From CAKVLS01 sp045651685 (lineage in GTDB: Bacteria > Bacillota > Clostridia > Christensenellales > UBA1242), in assembly GCA_045651685.1 (NCBI GenBank), contig JAZRSV010000004.1:1-60268 (forward strand): DNA of 60,268 nt, in the 5' to 3' direction. Positions within the stretch are counted from its first letter, which is position 1; every line of letters starts with the position of its first letter. Shown piece by piece: positions 23,490 to 31,708 of the stretch. The position numbers were made by a program, and so were the translations under genes. Under the pieces are notes generated by a model. That model made no database searches. It saw only the letters and a program-made list of their open reading frames with translations, and was not told the DNA's origin.

Positions 23490-24077
23490 ATGAATACAAT
23501 ACAAATAACAAAAAGTGTGTTGGATAAAAAAATACAACACAAACCATCTCGTTTTGATATGGCTATCAATTTTTATTGTTGTTTAGAAAAAGATAATAAG
23601 TATTATTTAGTTGCTTATTACTATAATCCCGCCTGGAATTTGTATTATCCTTTTTATGATGATGTAAATAAAACACCTATAATTCAAGAATCCAAAGCAA
23701 AAACTTATAGAGAACTTATACAAGAAACAAACCAAATAATAGACATTAATTTAGATGAAAAATTAGAACTCGCGCATAAAAGATTTATTGAACTTATTGG
23801 CTGTGATTGCAAAGTAGTGCAAGCTAAAACAAAAGAATTTTTTGAACTAAAATATTCTAAAACTGCTGATTTATATAGCATTTATAAACTATACAATTTT
23901 ATCATTACAGAAGTTGAAGATTTGAAAACCATATTAAATCCACAAAATTTAAAATGTGAGATATTTGACCTTGATAATCTTGATAATACAAAACTTGTTA
24001 GTAATGCGATTTGGTTTTGTGAACAATCAATAAATGAACTAAAAGAAAATGCAATACACGACAACACTCAATCTTAA
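23490..24077 (+). CDS. Unknown cargo gene of the IS-like element
   Basis: 195 residues from ATG 23490; a GTG at 23478 would add four. Rich in Asn, Lys, Tyr and Ile compared with its neighbours, which suggests transfer. The pattern NKYYLVAYYYN...WNLYYPFYDD followed by KTYRELIQETN faintly resembles a Nudix-like start, but there is no Nudix box, so no function is assigned. A promoter may lie at TATACT (23459-23464). The stop codon lies in the loop of its own terminator. Confidence 0.65.
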   Translation: MNTIQITKSVLDKKIQHKPSRFDMAINFYCCLEKDNKYYLVAYYYNPAWNLYYPFYDDVNKTPIIQESKAKTYRELIQETNQIIDINLDEKLELAHKRFIELIGCDCKVVQAKTKEFFELKYSKTADLYSIYKLYNFIITEVEDLKTILNPQNLKCEIFDLDNLDNTKLVSNAIWFCEQSINELKENAIHDNTQS

Positions 24078-24093
24078 TGGTTGAGTGTTTTTA
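24063..24093 (+). terminator. Terminator of the cargo gene
   Basis: AACACTCAA / TTGAGTGTT, 9-bp perfect stem with a 9-nt loop that contains the TAA stop, then T residues. Confidence 0.8.
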
Positions 24094-24270
24094 TATTTTT
24101 GTTTAAAAATTTTTTAAAGAAATTTAAGAAAAAGTGGGCAACACTTTGTTTTTAATATTATAACATACTTGTCTAAATTGGACACAAAAAAAGAAAGAAA
24201 CAATATAATATCATTTCTTTCTAAAATCCCTTTTATTTATATATATCCAAAATTGGGTTCACTTCAAAAA

Positions 24271-24285
24271 TTTAGGTCTTTTTTG
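24271..24285. terminator. Right half of the split terminator
   Basis: TTTAGGTC followed by TTTTTTG; complement of the left half at 23228-23235. On its own it cannot form the hairpin except with that distant arm. Confidence 0.6.
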
Positions 24286-24290
24286 TTTGA

Positions 24291-25100
24291 TTAAAATTGT
24301 TTGTGTTTAGAAATATAAATATTTGCTTTTAGCAAGTCTGGTTTATAGCCAAGGTCAAAGCGCTTGCCTTCGTATTGATAACCAACAAAACCATTAAGAT
24401 TGTTAATAGCATCGGTTAGTTGGTACTCGCCATTTACCATTTCTATTTTTTCTATTTCGTCCCAAATCTCTTTAGTTAAGATATATCTACCAACACTAGC
24501 ATATCTAGATGGAGCTAGGCGAGCGGTTTTTGGTTTTTCACATATTTTGGTGCTATTTATCATTCTGCCTTGTTTTGAAGTTTGATTAATAACGCCATAT
24601 TTACAAATCTCTTTTCTGCTACACTTAAACACAGCATTTACAGACAAGCCTTTGTCATAGTATGCTGTCATCATTTGTTTTAGCAATGGTGTCTTTGCCA
24701 AAACTAGGTCGTCACCATACATTAGGCAAAAAGCATTGTTTTTAACAAATGGTTTTGCACATTTTACTGCATCTGCAGAACCAAGTTGTTTTTCTTGCTC
24801 AACAAAGTTAATTTTTACACCTTTTGGTTGAGTATTAAGAAGTTCTAAAAAGTGTGGTTTATTTTTTACAAAGTTTTCGTAGTCTAGGTCTCTTGCGTAG
24901 TAGTCTCTTACAAGACCTTTTCTTTTGTTGATAACTATTGTGATGTTTGTTATACCACTATCAACAGCTTCTTTTATTAGGTAGTCTAGTGCAGGACGAT
25001 CTACCAAAGGGAATAGTTCTTTTGGCAAAACTTTGGTCATAGGCAAAAAGCGTGTGCCATAGCCGCCACAAAGTATAATTGCATGAGTTAATTTTTTCAT
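24291..25100 (-). CDS. galU: UTP-glucose-1-phosphate uridylyltransferase
   Basis: Makes UDP-glucose for glycolipids, polysaccharides and cell-surface polymers. 269 residues. The nucleotide-binding start is AIILCGGYGTRFLPMTKVLPKELFPLVDRPALDYL; QLGSADAVKCAKPF and LMYGDDLVLAKTPLL give the sugar-nucleotide and metal sites (one Asp pair), and ICEKPKTARLAPSRYASVGRY is the typical GalU loop. ATG with TAGGAGA. It stands alone, converging on the phosphoesterase operon and diverging from tcdA. Confidence 0.93.
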   Translation of the reverse strand: MKKLTHAIILCGGYGTRFLPMTKVLPKELFPLVDRPALDYLIKEAVDSGITNITIVINKRKGLVRDYYARDLDYENFVKNKPHFLELLNTQPKGVKINFVEQEKQLGSADAVKCAKPFVKNNAFCLMYGDDLVLAKTPLLKQMMTAYYDKGLSVNAVFKCSRKEICKYGVINQTSKQGRMINSTKICEKPKTARLAPSRYASVGRYILTKEIWDEIEKIEMVNGEYQLTDAINNLNGFVGYQYEGKRFDLGYKPDLLKANIYISKHKQF

Positions 25101-25210
25101 AATAATCTCCTAGTATTATTTATGCCAAAGTTTAACAAATATGTATAAACCAAATTTTGATAAATTGTGCAAAAATATATCAAAAACTTTTTGCCTAGTG
25201 TTATAGAAAG

Positions 25211-25239
25211 TTGATTTTTTGGTCTAGCTTTGGTATTAT
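25211..25239 (+). promoter_or_regulatory. Leaderless promoter of tcdA
   Basis: TTGATT (25211-25216), 17 nt, TATTAT (25234-25239), six bases (CTAAAT), then the ATG at 25246. The transcription start should be the A of the start codon or one base away. There is no ribosome site. Confidence 0.65.
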
Positions 25240-25245
25240 CTAAAT

Positions 25246-25935
25246 ATGGAAAGATTTGACAGAACAAAAAACTTAATAGGTGAGCAAAAACTCAACAATA
25301 TCAAACAGAGCAAAGTTGCTGTTTTTGGTGTTGGTGGCGTGGGCTCATATGTTGTCGAAGCACTTGCTCGTGCCGGCGTAGGACAACTAATGATAGTAGA
25401 TAATGATGTTGTTGCTACTAGCAATATCAATAGGCAATTAGTTGCGCTTTCTTCTACAATAGGCAAGTCAAAAGTGCAAGTTGCAAAAGATAGAATATTA
25501 GATATCAACCCTAATGCTATAGTAGATGCAAGACAAGTGTTTTTTGACAAAGATACAATAGATAGCTTTGACCTTAATGGCTACGATTATATAGTAGATG
25601 CTATAGATAGTGTAAGTAGCAAAGTTTTGCTTATAGATTATGCTACAAAAAATAACATAAAAATTATAAGTTGCATGGGTACTGGCAACAAGCTAGATCC
25701 ATTGCAATTTGAAGTGACAGATATTTATAAAACTCAAAACTGTCCTCTTGCAAAAGTAATGCGAAAAAACCTAAAAGATATAGGTGTAAAAAAATTAAAA
25801 GTTGTATATTCTAAAGAATCTCCACAACAAGAAGTTGAATCTCGCACCCCAGCTAGTATATCGTTTGTACCATCTGTGGCAGGGTTGATACTTGCTGGAG
25901 AAGTTATAAAAGAGCTTATGCTTAAGGAGCAATAA
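25246..25935 (+). CDS. tcdA: tRNA threonylcarbamoyladenosine dehydratase
   Basis: E1-like enzyme that cyclises t6A37 to ct6A in tRNAs, using ATP. 229 residues. ERFDRTKNLIGEQKL opens the family; the ATP site is VAVFGVGGVGSYVVEALARAG (residues 24-44) with SNINRQ following. VDAIDSVSSKVLLI and the diagnostic CMGTGNKLDPLQFEVTDIYKT-x-NCPLAKVMRK are present. The catalytic cysteine is probably the C of NCPLAK. Start has no Shine-Dalgarno. Its stop overlaps the next ATG. Confidence 0.93.
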   Translation: MERFDRTKNLIGEQKLNNIKQSKVAVFGVGGVGSYVVEALARAGVGQLMIVDNDVVATSNINRQLVALSSTIGKSKVQVAKDRILDINPNAIVDARQVFFDKDTIDSFDLNGYDYIVDAIDSVSSKVLLIDYATKNNIKIISCMGTGNKLDPLQFEVTDIYKTQNCPLAKVMRKNLKDIGVKKLKVVYSKESPQQEVESRTPASISFVPSVAGLILAGEVIKELMLKEQ

Positions 25936-26486
25936 TGAGAATTTGTTTTATAAGACACTCTATTGATAAGATTGGTAAAGATGTAGACTTTAAGGGTGAG
26001 CAAGCTTTGACCCTAAAAGGCAAAAGGTTGTTAAAAAAAGTTATACATTATTATGATAGCGAAAATGTTTGTGCTATATATACTTCTCCAACCAAGCGTG
26101 CTTTGCAATCAGCACACATTATCGCAAAAAGATTTGATGTGCCGGTTATCGTTTTGGACGAGTTGCGAGAGAGAGAAAAGTTTGACTATGTCAAGGGTAG
26201 CGAAGAAGAAAAGATATTTTGGGACAACTATCTAAACTATGATTTTAAGTCAAACAAATTTGAAACTTGCCGCAAATATATAGATCGCAATTTTTCTGCT
26301 TTTAGAAAGATTATAAAACAACATGATAAAAAAGACGAAAATGTAATTGTCGTAGGACATAGTGCTACACTATATGCACTCAATGCATTTTTTAACGGCA
26401 TACCTCAAAACAACCAAATTGTTTGGATGCAATGTGGTAATTGCTGTATGGTAAAATACGAAACAAAAAATACTAAAAAATATTAA
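25935..26486 (+). CDS. Histidine phosphatase family protein
   Basis: 183-residue phosphoglycerate-mutase-like phosphatase. N-terminal catalytic motif IRHSID (Arg-His intact; the usual Gly is Ser). YTSPTKRALQSAHIIAKRF carries the second arginine, ELREREKFDY the acidic residue, and VVGHSATLYALNAFFNG the second histidine. Start overlaps the tcdA stop (TAATG) with AAGGAG upstream. Cytosolic; substrate unknown. Preceding tcdA suggests co-transcription only. Confidence 0.85.
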   Translation: MRICFIRHSIDKIGKDVDFKGEQALTLKGKRLLKKVIHYYDSENVCAIYTSPTKRALQSAHIIAKRFDVPVIVLDELREREKFDYVKGSEEEKIFWDNYLNYDFKSNKFETCRKYIDRNFSAFRKIIKQHDKKDENVIVVGHSATLYALNAFFNGIPQNNQIVWMQCGNCCMVKYETKNTKKY

Positions 26487-26498
26487 TAAAGGATACTT

Positions 26499-27845
26499 AT
26501 GCAAAAGCTTGTAAATATTATCGACATGGGTATGGATGCAGTAGGCATCGCAAAAGATGACGGCAAAGTTTATTTTGTGCCAGGGGCATTGACAGGCGAA
26601 CAAGTACAAGTAGAAATTATAAAAGATAACAAAAATTTTTGCCAAGCAAAAATAAATCAAATTATATCGGCTAGCCCAAACAGAACAAATCCACCTTGTC
26701 CATATTATAAAGAGTGTGGTGGTTGCAATATCCAACATGCTACATATGAATATGCCTTGCAGTACAAAACAAATTATATTAGGTCTATATTAAAAAAGAA
26801 CTCTGGTCTTGATCTAGAAGTAAAAGATACTATAGCAAGTGATAAACAATTTGGTTATCGCAACAAAGCAGTTTTTAACATTTCAAAAGTAAAAGGCAAA
26901 ACTATAGTTGGTATGTATTGTGAGAGTAGTCACAAAACTATCGAAATAAAAGAGTGCCTTTTGTGTGATGAGTTTTCTAAAAAATTGATACAAGCTACAA
27001 ATGAGTTTGTACAAAAATTTAATCTTGATGGTTATGACAATATCACCAATAAGGGCTTGTTAAAAAGTATCATGCTACGCAAACTTAACAATCAGTATCT
27101 TATAGTTTTGGTAGCCACTGCCAAGCCAAAACAAATAGACAGCTTTGTAGAGATACTAAAAAAATACTTTGACAACTTTGGTTTGTTTGTTAATATAAAC
27201 AACTTAAAAAACAGTGTTATACTAACAGACAATTATGTTCATATCTATGGACTAAAAACAATACAAGCAGAGCATGTATTAGCAAATTGCGACACAATAA
27301 AATATACAATAAGTCCACACAGCTTTATGCAGGTCAACGATTATATTAAAACATTGATATATAACAAAGTTGCAGATATTTGTAAAAAATCCGACCTAGT
27401 GGTCGATGCTTATAGCGGTGCAGGTTTGTTAAGCGCAATTGTGTCAAAAACTGCCAAGCAAGTATATGGTTTGGAGATTGTAAAAAGCGCAACTCAAGAT
27501 GCTGACAGTCTAAAAATTATCAACAATATCAACAACTTAACAAATATCAACACCGACTGTGCAGTCGGATTGCCAAATTTGTTCAAAAATCTCGAGAGTG
27601 CCCAATTTTACTTAATTATAGATCCACCAAGAAAAGGTATCGACCCAGCAGTCGCAGATGCTGTGTTGCAAGTTTTGCCAAAAAAAGTGGTATATATATC
27701 ATGCAATCCAGCTACTTTGGGTAGAGATATTAAGCTGCTAGTGGCAGATGGTAAGTACAAGGTTTCTTTGGTGCAACCTTATGATATGTTTGCCCAAACA
27801 GGACATATAGAAACACTTGCAGTTTTAGACAAAGTTAGTGATTAA
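26499..27845 (+). CDS. RNA (uracil-5-)-methyltransferase, TrmA/RlmD family
   Basis: 448-residue SAM-dependent enzyme making m5U, probably in 23S rRNA. An N-terminal TRAM domain (residues ~1-55) is followed by the iron-sulfur cysteines CPYYKECGGCNIQH (~70-83) and a later CLLC. The Rossmann methyltransferase part has SPHSFMQVN, VVDAYSGAGLLSA (SAM motif I), IIDPPRKG and the catalytic cysteine in VYISCNPATLGRD, with the general-base glutamate in TGHIETLAVL. ATG after AAAGGA. RlmCD-type is the likeliest target; U54 of tRNA cannot be excluded. Confidence 0.92.
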   Translation: MQKLVNIIDMGMDAVGIAKDDGKVYFVPGALTGEQVQVEIIKDNKNFCQAKINQIISASPNRTNPPCPYYKECGGCNIQHATYEYALQYKTNYIRSILKKNSGLDLEVKDTIASDKQFGYRNKAVFNISKVKGKTIVGMYCESSHKTIEIKECLLCDEFSKKLIQATNEFVQKFNLDGYDNITNKGLLKSIMLRKLNNQYLIVLVATAKPKQIDSFVEILKKYFDNFGLFVNINNLKNSVILTDNYVHIYGLKTIQAEHVLANCDTIKYTISPHSFMQVNDYIKTLIYNKVADICKKSDLVVDAYSGAGLLSAIVSKTAKQVYGLEIVKSATQDADSLKIINNINNLTNINTDCAVGLPNLFKNLESAQFYLIIDPPRKGIDPAVADAVLQVLPKKVVYISCNPATLGRDIKLLVADGKYKVSLVQPYDMFAQTGHIETLAVLDKVSD

Positions 27846-27900
27846 CCTAACATATTATAAAAAATTTTATTACGATTTATTTAGCTTACAAGGAGTGCTA

Positions 27901-28572
27901 ATGGAACAAAAACGAAATGGCATATACAACTCTGGCGAACTTGATTTTGAAGAGTCATCTACCAGTCAGCAAGCACCAGCTTTTAGACAGATAGAGACTA
28001 TTTTGCAAGACGAAGACTTTAACCAAGATCAACAATCTCAACCCGAAGAAGAGCAAAAAGAAGTTATCACTCAAAACAAAGTGATACAATACGAAGAAGA
28101 AAAGAAAAAGATAGGCTTTTTCTTTGTGGTGTGGAATATTATTTCTGTACTAGGTTATGTTGTATTTTTGTTTGTGTCAATGAAGTTCGAATTTGCCAGT
28201 GACACATTCCATACAATTATGATTATGTTGCTAGCGGCACATGTTTTTATTTTTGTTAGTTTGTTTGTTTTTTCTAAAGACAAAGGTAAGTTAACAGTCA
28301 GACTAAAAAACTATAAAGCATTTGCATCTGCTACTAACAAAATTTTGCGCATATCTAACTTGGGACTTTCTATTGGTCTTTTGGTGCAAAGCATTAAGGC
28401 CGGCAATATGAATAGTATTTTTTCTATATTGTCAACATTGGGTATGATAGCTCTTATTTTGCTAGGTGTTGTGTTTGATATATTGTGTATCGTTTTTAGA
28501 AAGAGATTTGAATATAACAAACGCCACATAAGAGAACTAATGAAAAAAAGTAAAGAAGAATTTAGAAAATAA
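27901..28572 (+). CDS. Unknown membrane protein, four predicted segments
   Basis: 223 residues from ATG 27901, which has AAGGAG; an in-frame upstream ATG at 27838 overlaps rlm-type gene and lacks one. The first ~75 residues are polar and acidic with many Glu/Gln (SSTSQQAPAFRQIE, QQSQPEEEQKEV), then two pairs of hydrophobic segments (about 77-97, 105-125, 150-172, 180-200), ending in a basic tail. No family recognised. Confidence 0.72.
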   Translation: MEQKRNGIYNSGELDFEESSTSQQAPAFRQIETILQDEDFNQDQQSQPEEEQKEVITQNKVIQYEEEKKKIGFFFVVWNIISVLGYVVFLFVSMKFEFASDTFHTIMIMLLAAHVFIFVSLFVFSKDKGKLTVRLKNYKAFASATNKILRISNLGLSIGLLVQSIKAGNMNSIFSILSTLGMIALILLGVVFDILCIVFRKRFEYNKRHIRELMKKSKEEFRK

Positions 28573-28603
28573 AGTTTGCAAGTTTTTTGCAAACTTTTTT
28601 TAT
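28572..28603 (+). terminator. Intrinsic terminator
   Basis: AAGTTTGCAA / TTGCAAACTT stem with a short T loop, followed by T residues. Confidence 0.85.
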
Positions 28604-28669
28604 AAAATAAGTTAGTATAATTTTTTTTGTTTGATATAATAAAAGTGTAAATTTATTTTTGAGGTTTGT

Positions 28670-29425
28670 ATGTTAAAACTAACAACTATAACAATTGCTT
28701 TGATACATTTTATTTTGGGTATGGTATTTGTTATTATTTTGCCAAACTCAATTGTCACACAAATTAGTCCAACAAAGGTTGTTGCCATTGGTTCTAAATG
28801 GATAAGTCTAATATGGATAATTGTGCCACTACTAATTAGTTGCACTTTGCTCATAAAAAAAGACAAACAACTAGACAAGCAAAAAGATTTTTATAAAGGC
28901 AGAGATATCATTGCAGTAGTTATGACATATGCATGGGTGATAGTAGGTTGGGTGCTATTTGCTATAGCTAACAACACAGCTATTATTGGACATGTTATAA
29001 CTATACCTGTTAAGTCTCTTGCTATATTGTCGTTTAGTTTGGTATGGTCAATATTTGTATATAGATTGCTGAGCTTTGACTTTAAGAGTATTATTGCGCG
29101 CAATGTTCTTATATGGTTATTTTATATCTTAAGCGCTATAGCATTTGCTCTAGGTTGCTTTGGTATAATGTTTAAGGACAATTTGGTGGTGCTAATTTTT
29201 GATGCTGTATTGGTTGTGGTTAGTGCTACTTTGATACCTACCTTACCAAAGCACTTTGCCAAAAAGTTTGAAAAACTTGCATTAGAACAGCAAGCAAAAA
29301 AAGACAACGAAGAAAAGTACAGTGTAAAAACTGGCAAAAGGCCACAAAATAATAATAGGCAAAAACAAATAAGTAAGGTGAGGGCTGCCAATCCAAAAAA
29401 TGTTAACTTTAAGATAAAAAAATAA
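28670..29425 (+). CDS. Integral membrane protein, DUF1648/SdpI-like start
   Basis: 251 residues with about six membrane segments and a basic C-terminal tail (KNVNFKIKK; QNNNRQKQ). The first 50 residues (FVIILPNSIVTQISPTKVVAIGSKW, then a hydrophobic segment) resemble the LP..I..H....G....W.SK pattern of DUF1648 proteins, some of which are SdpI-type immunity factors. The similarity is weak, so the role is open. GAGG lies upstream of the ATG, and TATAAT at 28635-28640 may be its -10 box. Confidence 0.7.
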   Translation: MLKLTTITIALIHFILGMVFVIILPNSIVTQISPTKVVAIGSKWISLIWIIVPLLISCTLLIKKDKQLDKQKDFYKGRDIIAVVMTYAWVIVGWVLFAIANNTAIIGHVITIPVKSLAILSFSLVWSIFVYRLLSFDFKSIIARNVLIWLFYILSAIAFALGCFGIMFKDNLVVLIFDAVLVVVSATLIPTLPKHFAKKFEKLALEQQAKKDNEEKYSVKTGKRPQNNNRQKQISKVRAANPKNVNFKIKK

Positions 29426-29465
29426 ATATTGTAGTTGACATAAAAATGTTTTTATAATATCATAA

Positions 29466-29611
29466 AAATACCTATAAAGAGTGTGCGAGGGACAGCCCCT
29501 ATGACCACACAGCAACCTGTTAACTCAAGGTGCTAAAGGCTGATTTCGATGGGAAAAAGATATGTCGTACTTTTAGCCCGTCTATGACGGGTTTTATTTT
29601 TTCTTTATAGG
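29466..29611 (+). promoter_or_regulatory. SAM-I (S-box) riboswitch controlling metK
   Basis: Core motifs are GAGGGAC (29487), GCCCCTATGA, GCAACC (29512) and GGTGCTAA (29529-29536), the S-box signature. P2 is GTGTG/CACAC (29481-29485/29506-29510). The best P1 is CCTATAAAGA (29471-29480) with TCTTTATAGG (29602-29611), 10 perfect pairs. An intrinsic terminator, CCCGTC-TAT-GACGGG then TTTTATTTTTT (29577-29601), lies inside that P1. GCTAAAG (29532-29538) can instead pair with CTTTTAGC (29570-29577) as an antiterminator-like helix. Bound SAM is expected to stop metK expression. Confidence 0.82.
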
Positions 29612-29635
29612 AATAAAAAATTAGGAGAAAATAAA

Positions 29636-30733
29636 ATGAAACAAATTATTACAAGTGAAAGTGTCAACTGTGGACACCCAGACAAAACCTGCGACATCAT
29701 CGCAGATAGCTTTTTGGACGAGGCGCTAAAGCAAGATCCAAATAGCCAAATGGCAGTAGAATGTGCAATCAAAGATAACTTGCTTATGATATATGGCGAA
29801 GCTACAACAAAAACAAAAATTGACTACGAAGGTATTGCAGCTAACATATTAAAACAAATTGGTTATACAGAGCCTTTTGAATTTGTAAAACGCATATCTG
29901 AACAATCATGCCAAATTAATCGCGCAGTAAAAAAAGAAAAACTATGTGCTAACGACCAAGGTATTGCTTTTGGTTATGCTACTAACGAAACACCACAGTA
30001 TATGCCATTGCCAATTATTGTTGCCCACAAATTAATGCAAAAATACGAACAATACAGACAAGAAAATATCGGCAATTATTTTGCCGATGCAAAAAGCCAA
30101 GTATCTGTAGAGTACGAAAACGGCAAACCAATTAATCTACATACAGTGTTGGTATCTGTTTCGCATAGACCTGGCTTAACCAACGAACAAATTTATCAAG
30201 ATATAAAACAAAATGTTATCGATCCAGTACTTTCTAATTATAGTATAGGCCAAGATGATACCAAGTTTATTATCAACCCAAGTGGCGAGTTTACTATTTG
30301 GGGCAGTTATGGCGACAGTGGTTGTGTAGGTCGCAAAATAGTTGTAGATACTTATGGTGGTGTTGGACATGTTGGTGGTGGCTGCTTTAGTAGCAAAAAT
30401 GCAACCAAAGTAGATCGTAGTGGAGCATATTATGCTAGATACATTGCAAAAAATATTGTTGCTCATAACTTGTGTGATAGATGCGAGGTTGAGTTGAGCT
30501 TTGGCATAGGTCTAGAGCGTCCTATTAGTATACGCGTAGAGACCTTTGGTACTAACAAAGTGCCACAAGACAAAATAGATCAATTTATATCAGACAACTT
30601 TGATGTATCAGTAGATAACATGATAAAAGAACTTGACCTTCAAAAACCAGGGTTTGCAAAAACCGCCTGCTATGGACATTTTGGTAGAGAAGAGTTTAGT
30701 TGGGAAAAAATTAAACAATGTAAGATAAATTAA
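29636..30733 (+). CDS. metK: S-adenosylmethionine synthetase (short divergent form)
   Basis: Makes SAM from methionine and ATP. 365 residues, about 25-30 shorter than common bacterial MetK. Recognised by TSESVNCGHPDKTCDIIADS, NDQGIAFGYA, VSVSHRPG, GRKIVVDTYGG and GGGCFSSKNATKVDRSGAYYARYIAKNI. Catalytic Asp and Lys/Arg positions are kept, but the usual GGPQGDAGLTGRK reads GSYGDSGCVGRK and GAGDQG reads CANDQG. Start after TAGGAGAA. Controlled by the S-box leader in front of it. Confidence 0.93.
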   Translation: MKQIITSESVNCGHPDKTCDIIADSFLDEALKQDPNSQMAVECAIKDNLLMIYGEATTKTKIDYEGIAANILKQIGYTEPFEFVKRISEQSCQINRAVKKEKLCANDQGIAFGYATNETPQYMPLPIIVAHKLMQKYEQYRQENIGNYFADAKSQVSVEYENGKPINLHTVLVSVSHRPGLTNEQIYQDIKQNVIDPVLSNYSIGQDDTKFIINPSGEFTIWGSYGDSGCVGRKIVVDTYGGVGHVGGGCFSSKNATKVDRSGAYYARYIAKNIVAHNLCDRCEVELSFGIGLERPISIRVETFGTNKVPQDKIDQFISDNFDVSVDNMIKELDLQKPGFAKTACYGHFGREEFSWEKIKQCKIN

Positions 30734-30772
30734 TAACTCAAAAAAAAGTTAAAAAAATAGTATTTATTTGTA

Positions 30773-30801
30773 TTGACTTTTGTTTATTAAAATTATATAA
30801 T
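30773..30801 (+). promoter_or_regulatory. Promoter of tRNA-Lys(CTT)
   Basis: TTGACT (30773-30778), 17 nt, TATAAT (30796-30801), 14 nt before the mature tRNA. Confidence 0.88.
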
Positions 30802-30815
30802 ACAAAAGTCAGTAA

Positions 30816-30891
30816 GGACGACTAGCTCAGTTGGTAGAGCAACTGACTCTTAATCAGTGGGTCCAGGGTTCGAGTCCCTGGTCGTCCACCA
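30816..30891 (+). tRNA. tRNA-Lys(CTT)
   Basis: Acceptor GGACGAC/GTCGTCC, D-arm AGCTCAGTTGGTAGAGC, anticodon stem ACTGA/TCAGT with loop CTCTTAA containing CTT, T-arm CCAGGGTTCGAGTCCCTGG, discriminator A, encoded CCA. 76 nt. Own promoter and terminator. Confidence 0.97.
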
Positions 30892-30896
30892 AATAA

Positions 30897-30930
30897 AAAA
30901 CCGAACGCAATTAGCGCTCGGTTTTTTTTG
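30897..30930 (+). terminator. Terminator of tRNA-Lys
   Basis: AACCGA(A)CGC-AATTA-GCG(C)TCGGTT followed by eight T residues. Confidence 0.88.
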
Positions 30931-31059
30931 TTGTTAAATCAATAAGATCAATACAACTAAATTTTTTGACATTGTTATCAAAAAATTATATATTATTAGT
31001 AGATTATTTAATGTTATATGGGCTAAAAGTTATTAATATATTAATAAGGAGCAATATAT

Positions 31060-31671
31060 ATGCTAATTAGAATGTTAAACACAGAAGATACACAACAGTT
31101 TAGTGATCTGATTGTTAATATGTATTCTGACTTGCAAAACTTGGAGTGGTTTTCTCCAATGCCATATGATTATGACAATGTAAAATCTATGATAGAACAT
31201 CCAAGATTTTTTATAGTTGGTATGTTTGATGGTGACAAGCTGTGTGCAGTTAGTTCGTTTGACTATAAATGTGGCAAACTTATCGGCAAGGTAGATTTTC
31301 CTAAATATTGCAACACCGACAAGTTAGTAGAAATTGGTTTTACTATGGTGCACTCGCAGTACAAAGGTCAAGGTATTATGAAACAACTTGTTGCGTATTT
31401 ATTAGATCAAGCTAGAGAGCAAGGTTTTGAATGGATATTTGGCAAGGTGCATGTTAATAATTTGGCAAGCTCAAAGTCTTTGCAAAAAAATGGTTTTGAG
31501 ATATGTTGTTCTTATACAAAGCCAGTAAGCAAAGCCGACTTTGTAGCATTATCATCACAAGAGTTCTTTTCTAAATCTGGCAAAGAATATGCCAAAGAAA
31601 CTTTAAGCAAGTTTGAAAATAGTGAAGACATAATTGTGGACTATAACATTTTGTTAAAAAGTTTGATATAA
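31060..31671 (+). CDS. GNAT-family N-acetyltransferase
   Basis: 203-residue acetyltransferase of unknown substrate. Opening IRMLNTEDTQQFSDLIVNM; TMVHSQYKGQGIMKQLVAYL at ~107-126 is the acetyl-CoA loop (Q-x-x-G-Q-G), and VNNLASSKSLQKNGFEI the family's late helix. The region between strands 1 and 4 contains an aromatic stretch (NLEWFSPMPYDYDN). ATG after AAGGAG. It stands alone with its own terminator. Confidence 0.85.
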   Translation: MLIRMLNTEDTQQFSDLIVNMYSDLQNLEWFSPMPYDYDNVKSMIEHPRFFIVGMFDGDKLCAVSSFDYKCGKLIGKVDFPKYCNTDKLVEIGFTMVHSQYKGQGIMKQLVAYLLDQAREQGFEWIFGKVHVNNLASSKSLQKNGFEICCSYTKPVSKADFVALSSQEFFSKSGKEYAKETLSKFENSEDIIVDYNILLKSLI

Positions 31672-31673
31672 AC

Positions 31674-31707
31674 AAAAAACTAGGATTGATTGATCCTAGT
31701 TTTTTTT
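31674..31707. terminator. Bidirectional terminator
   Basis: AAAAACTAGGAT-TGATTG-ATCCTAGTTTTT, flanked by A and T tracts; serves the GNAT gene and the converging minus-strand pair. Confidence 0.88.
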
Positions 31708-31708
31708 G

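Larger units (their letters stand above)
23240..24265. mobile_element. IS-like element of 1,026 bp with a cargo gene and no transposase
   Basis: Bounded by a 7-bp direct repeat AAAAATT (23233-23239 and 24266-24272). The ends form imperfect inverted repeats: inward from the left GATATGGCCCCTTAAAATG, inward from the right GAAGTGAACCCAATTTTGG, sharing GA..TG..CCC and then GATATA a few bases further. The CCC plus TTTTGGA flavour recalls IS3-type ends. Each end also holds an internal hairpin (AAGAAGAAAT.../...ATTTCTTCTT near 23285-23320 and AAAGAAAG.../...CTTTCTT near 24190-24220). Only one gene is inside, so this looks like a transposase-less, MITE-like or decayed element. Confidence 0.55.

Noticed and set aside
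29435..29458. TTGACA at 29435 paired with TATAAT at 29453 before metK
   Set aside because: Spacing is only 12 nt. TTGTAG at 29429 with 18 nt is the more plausible -35.
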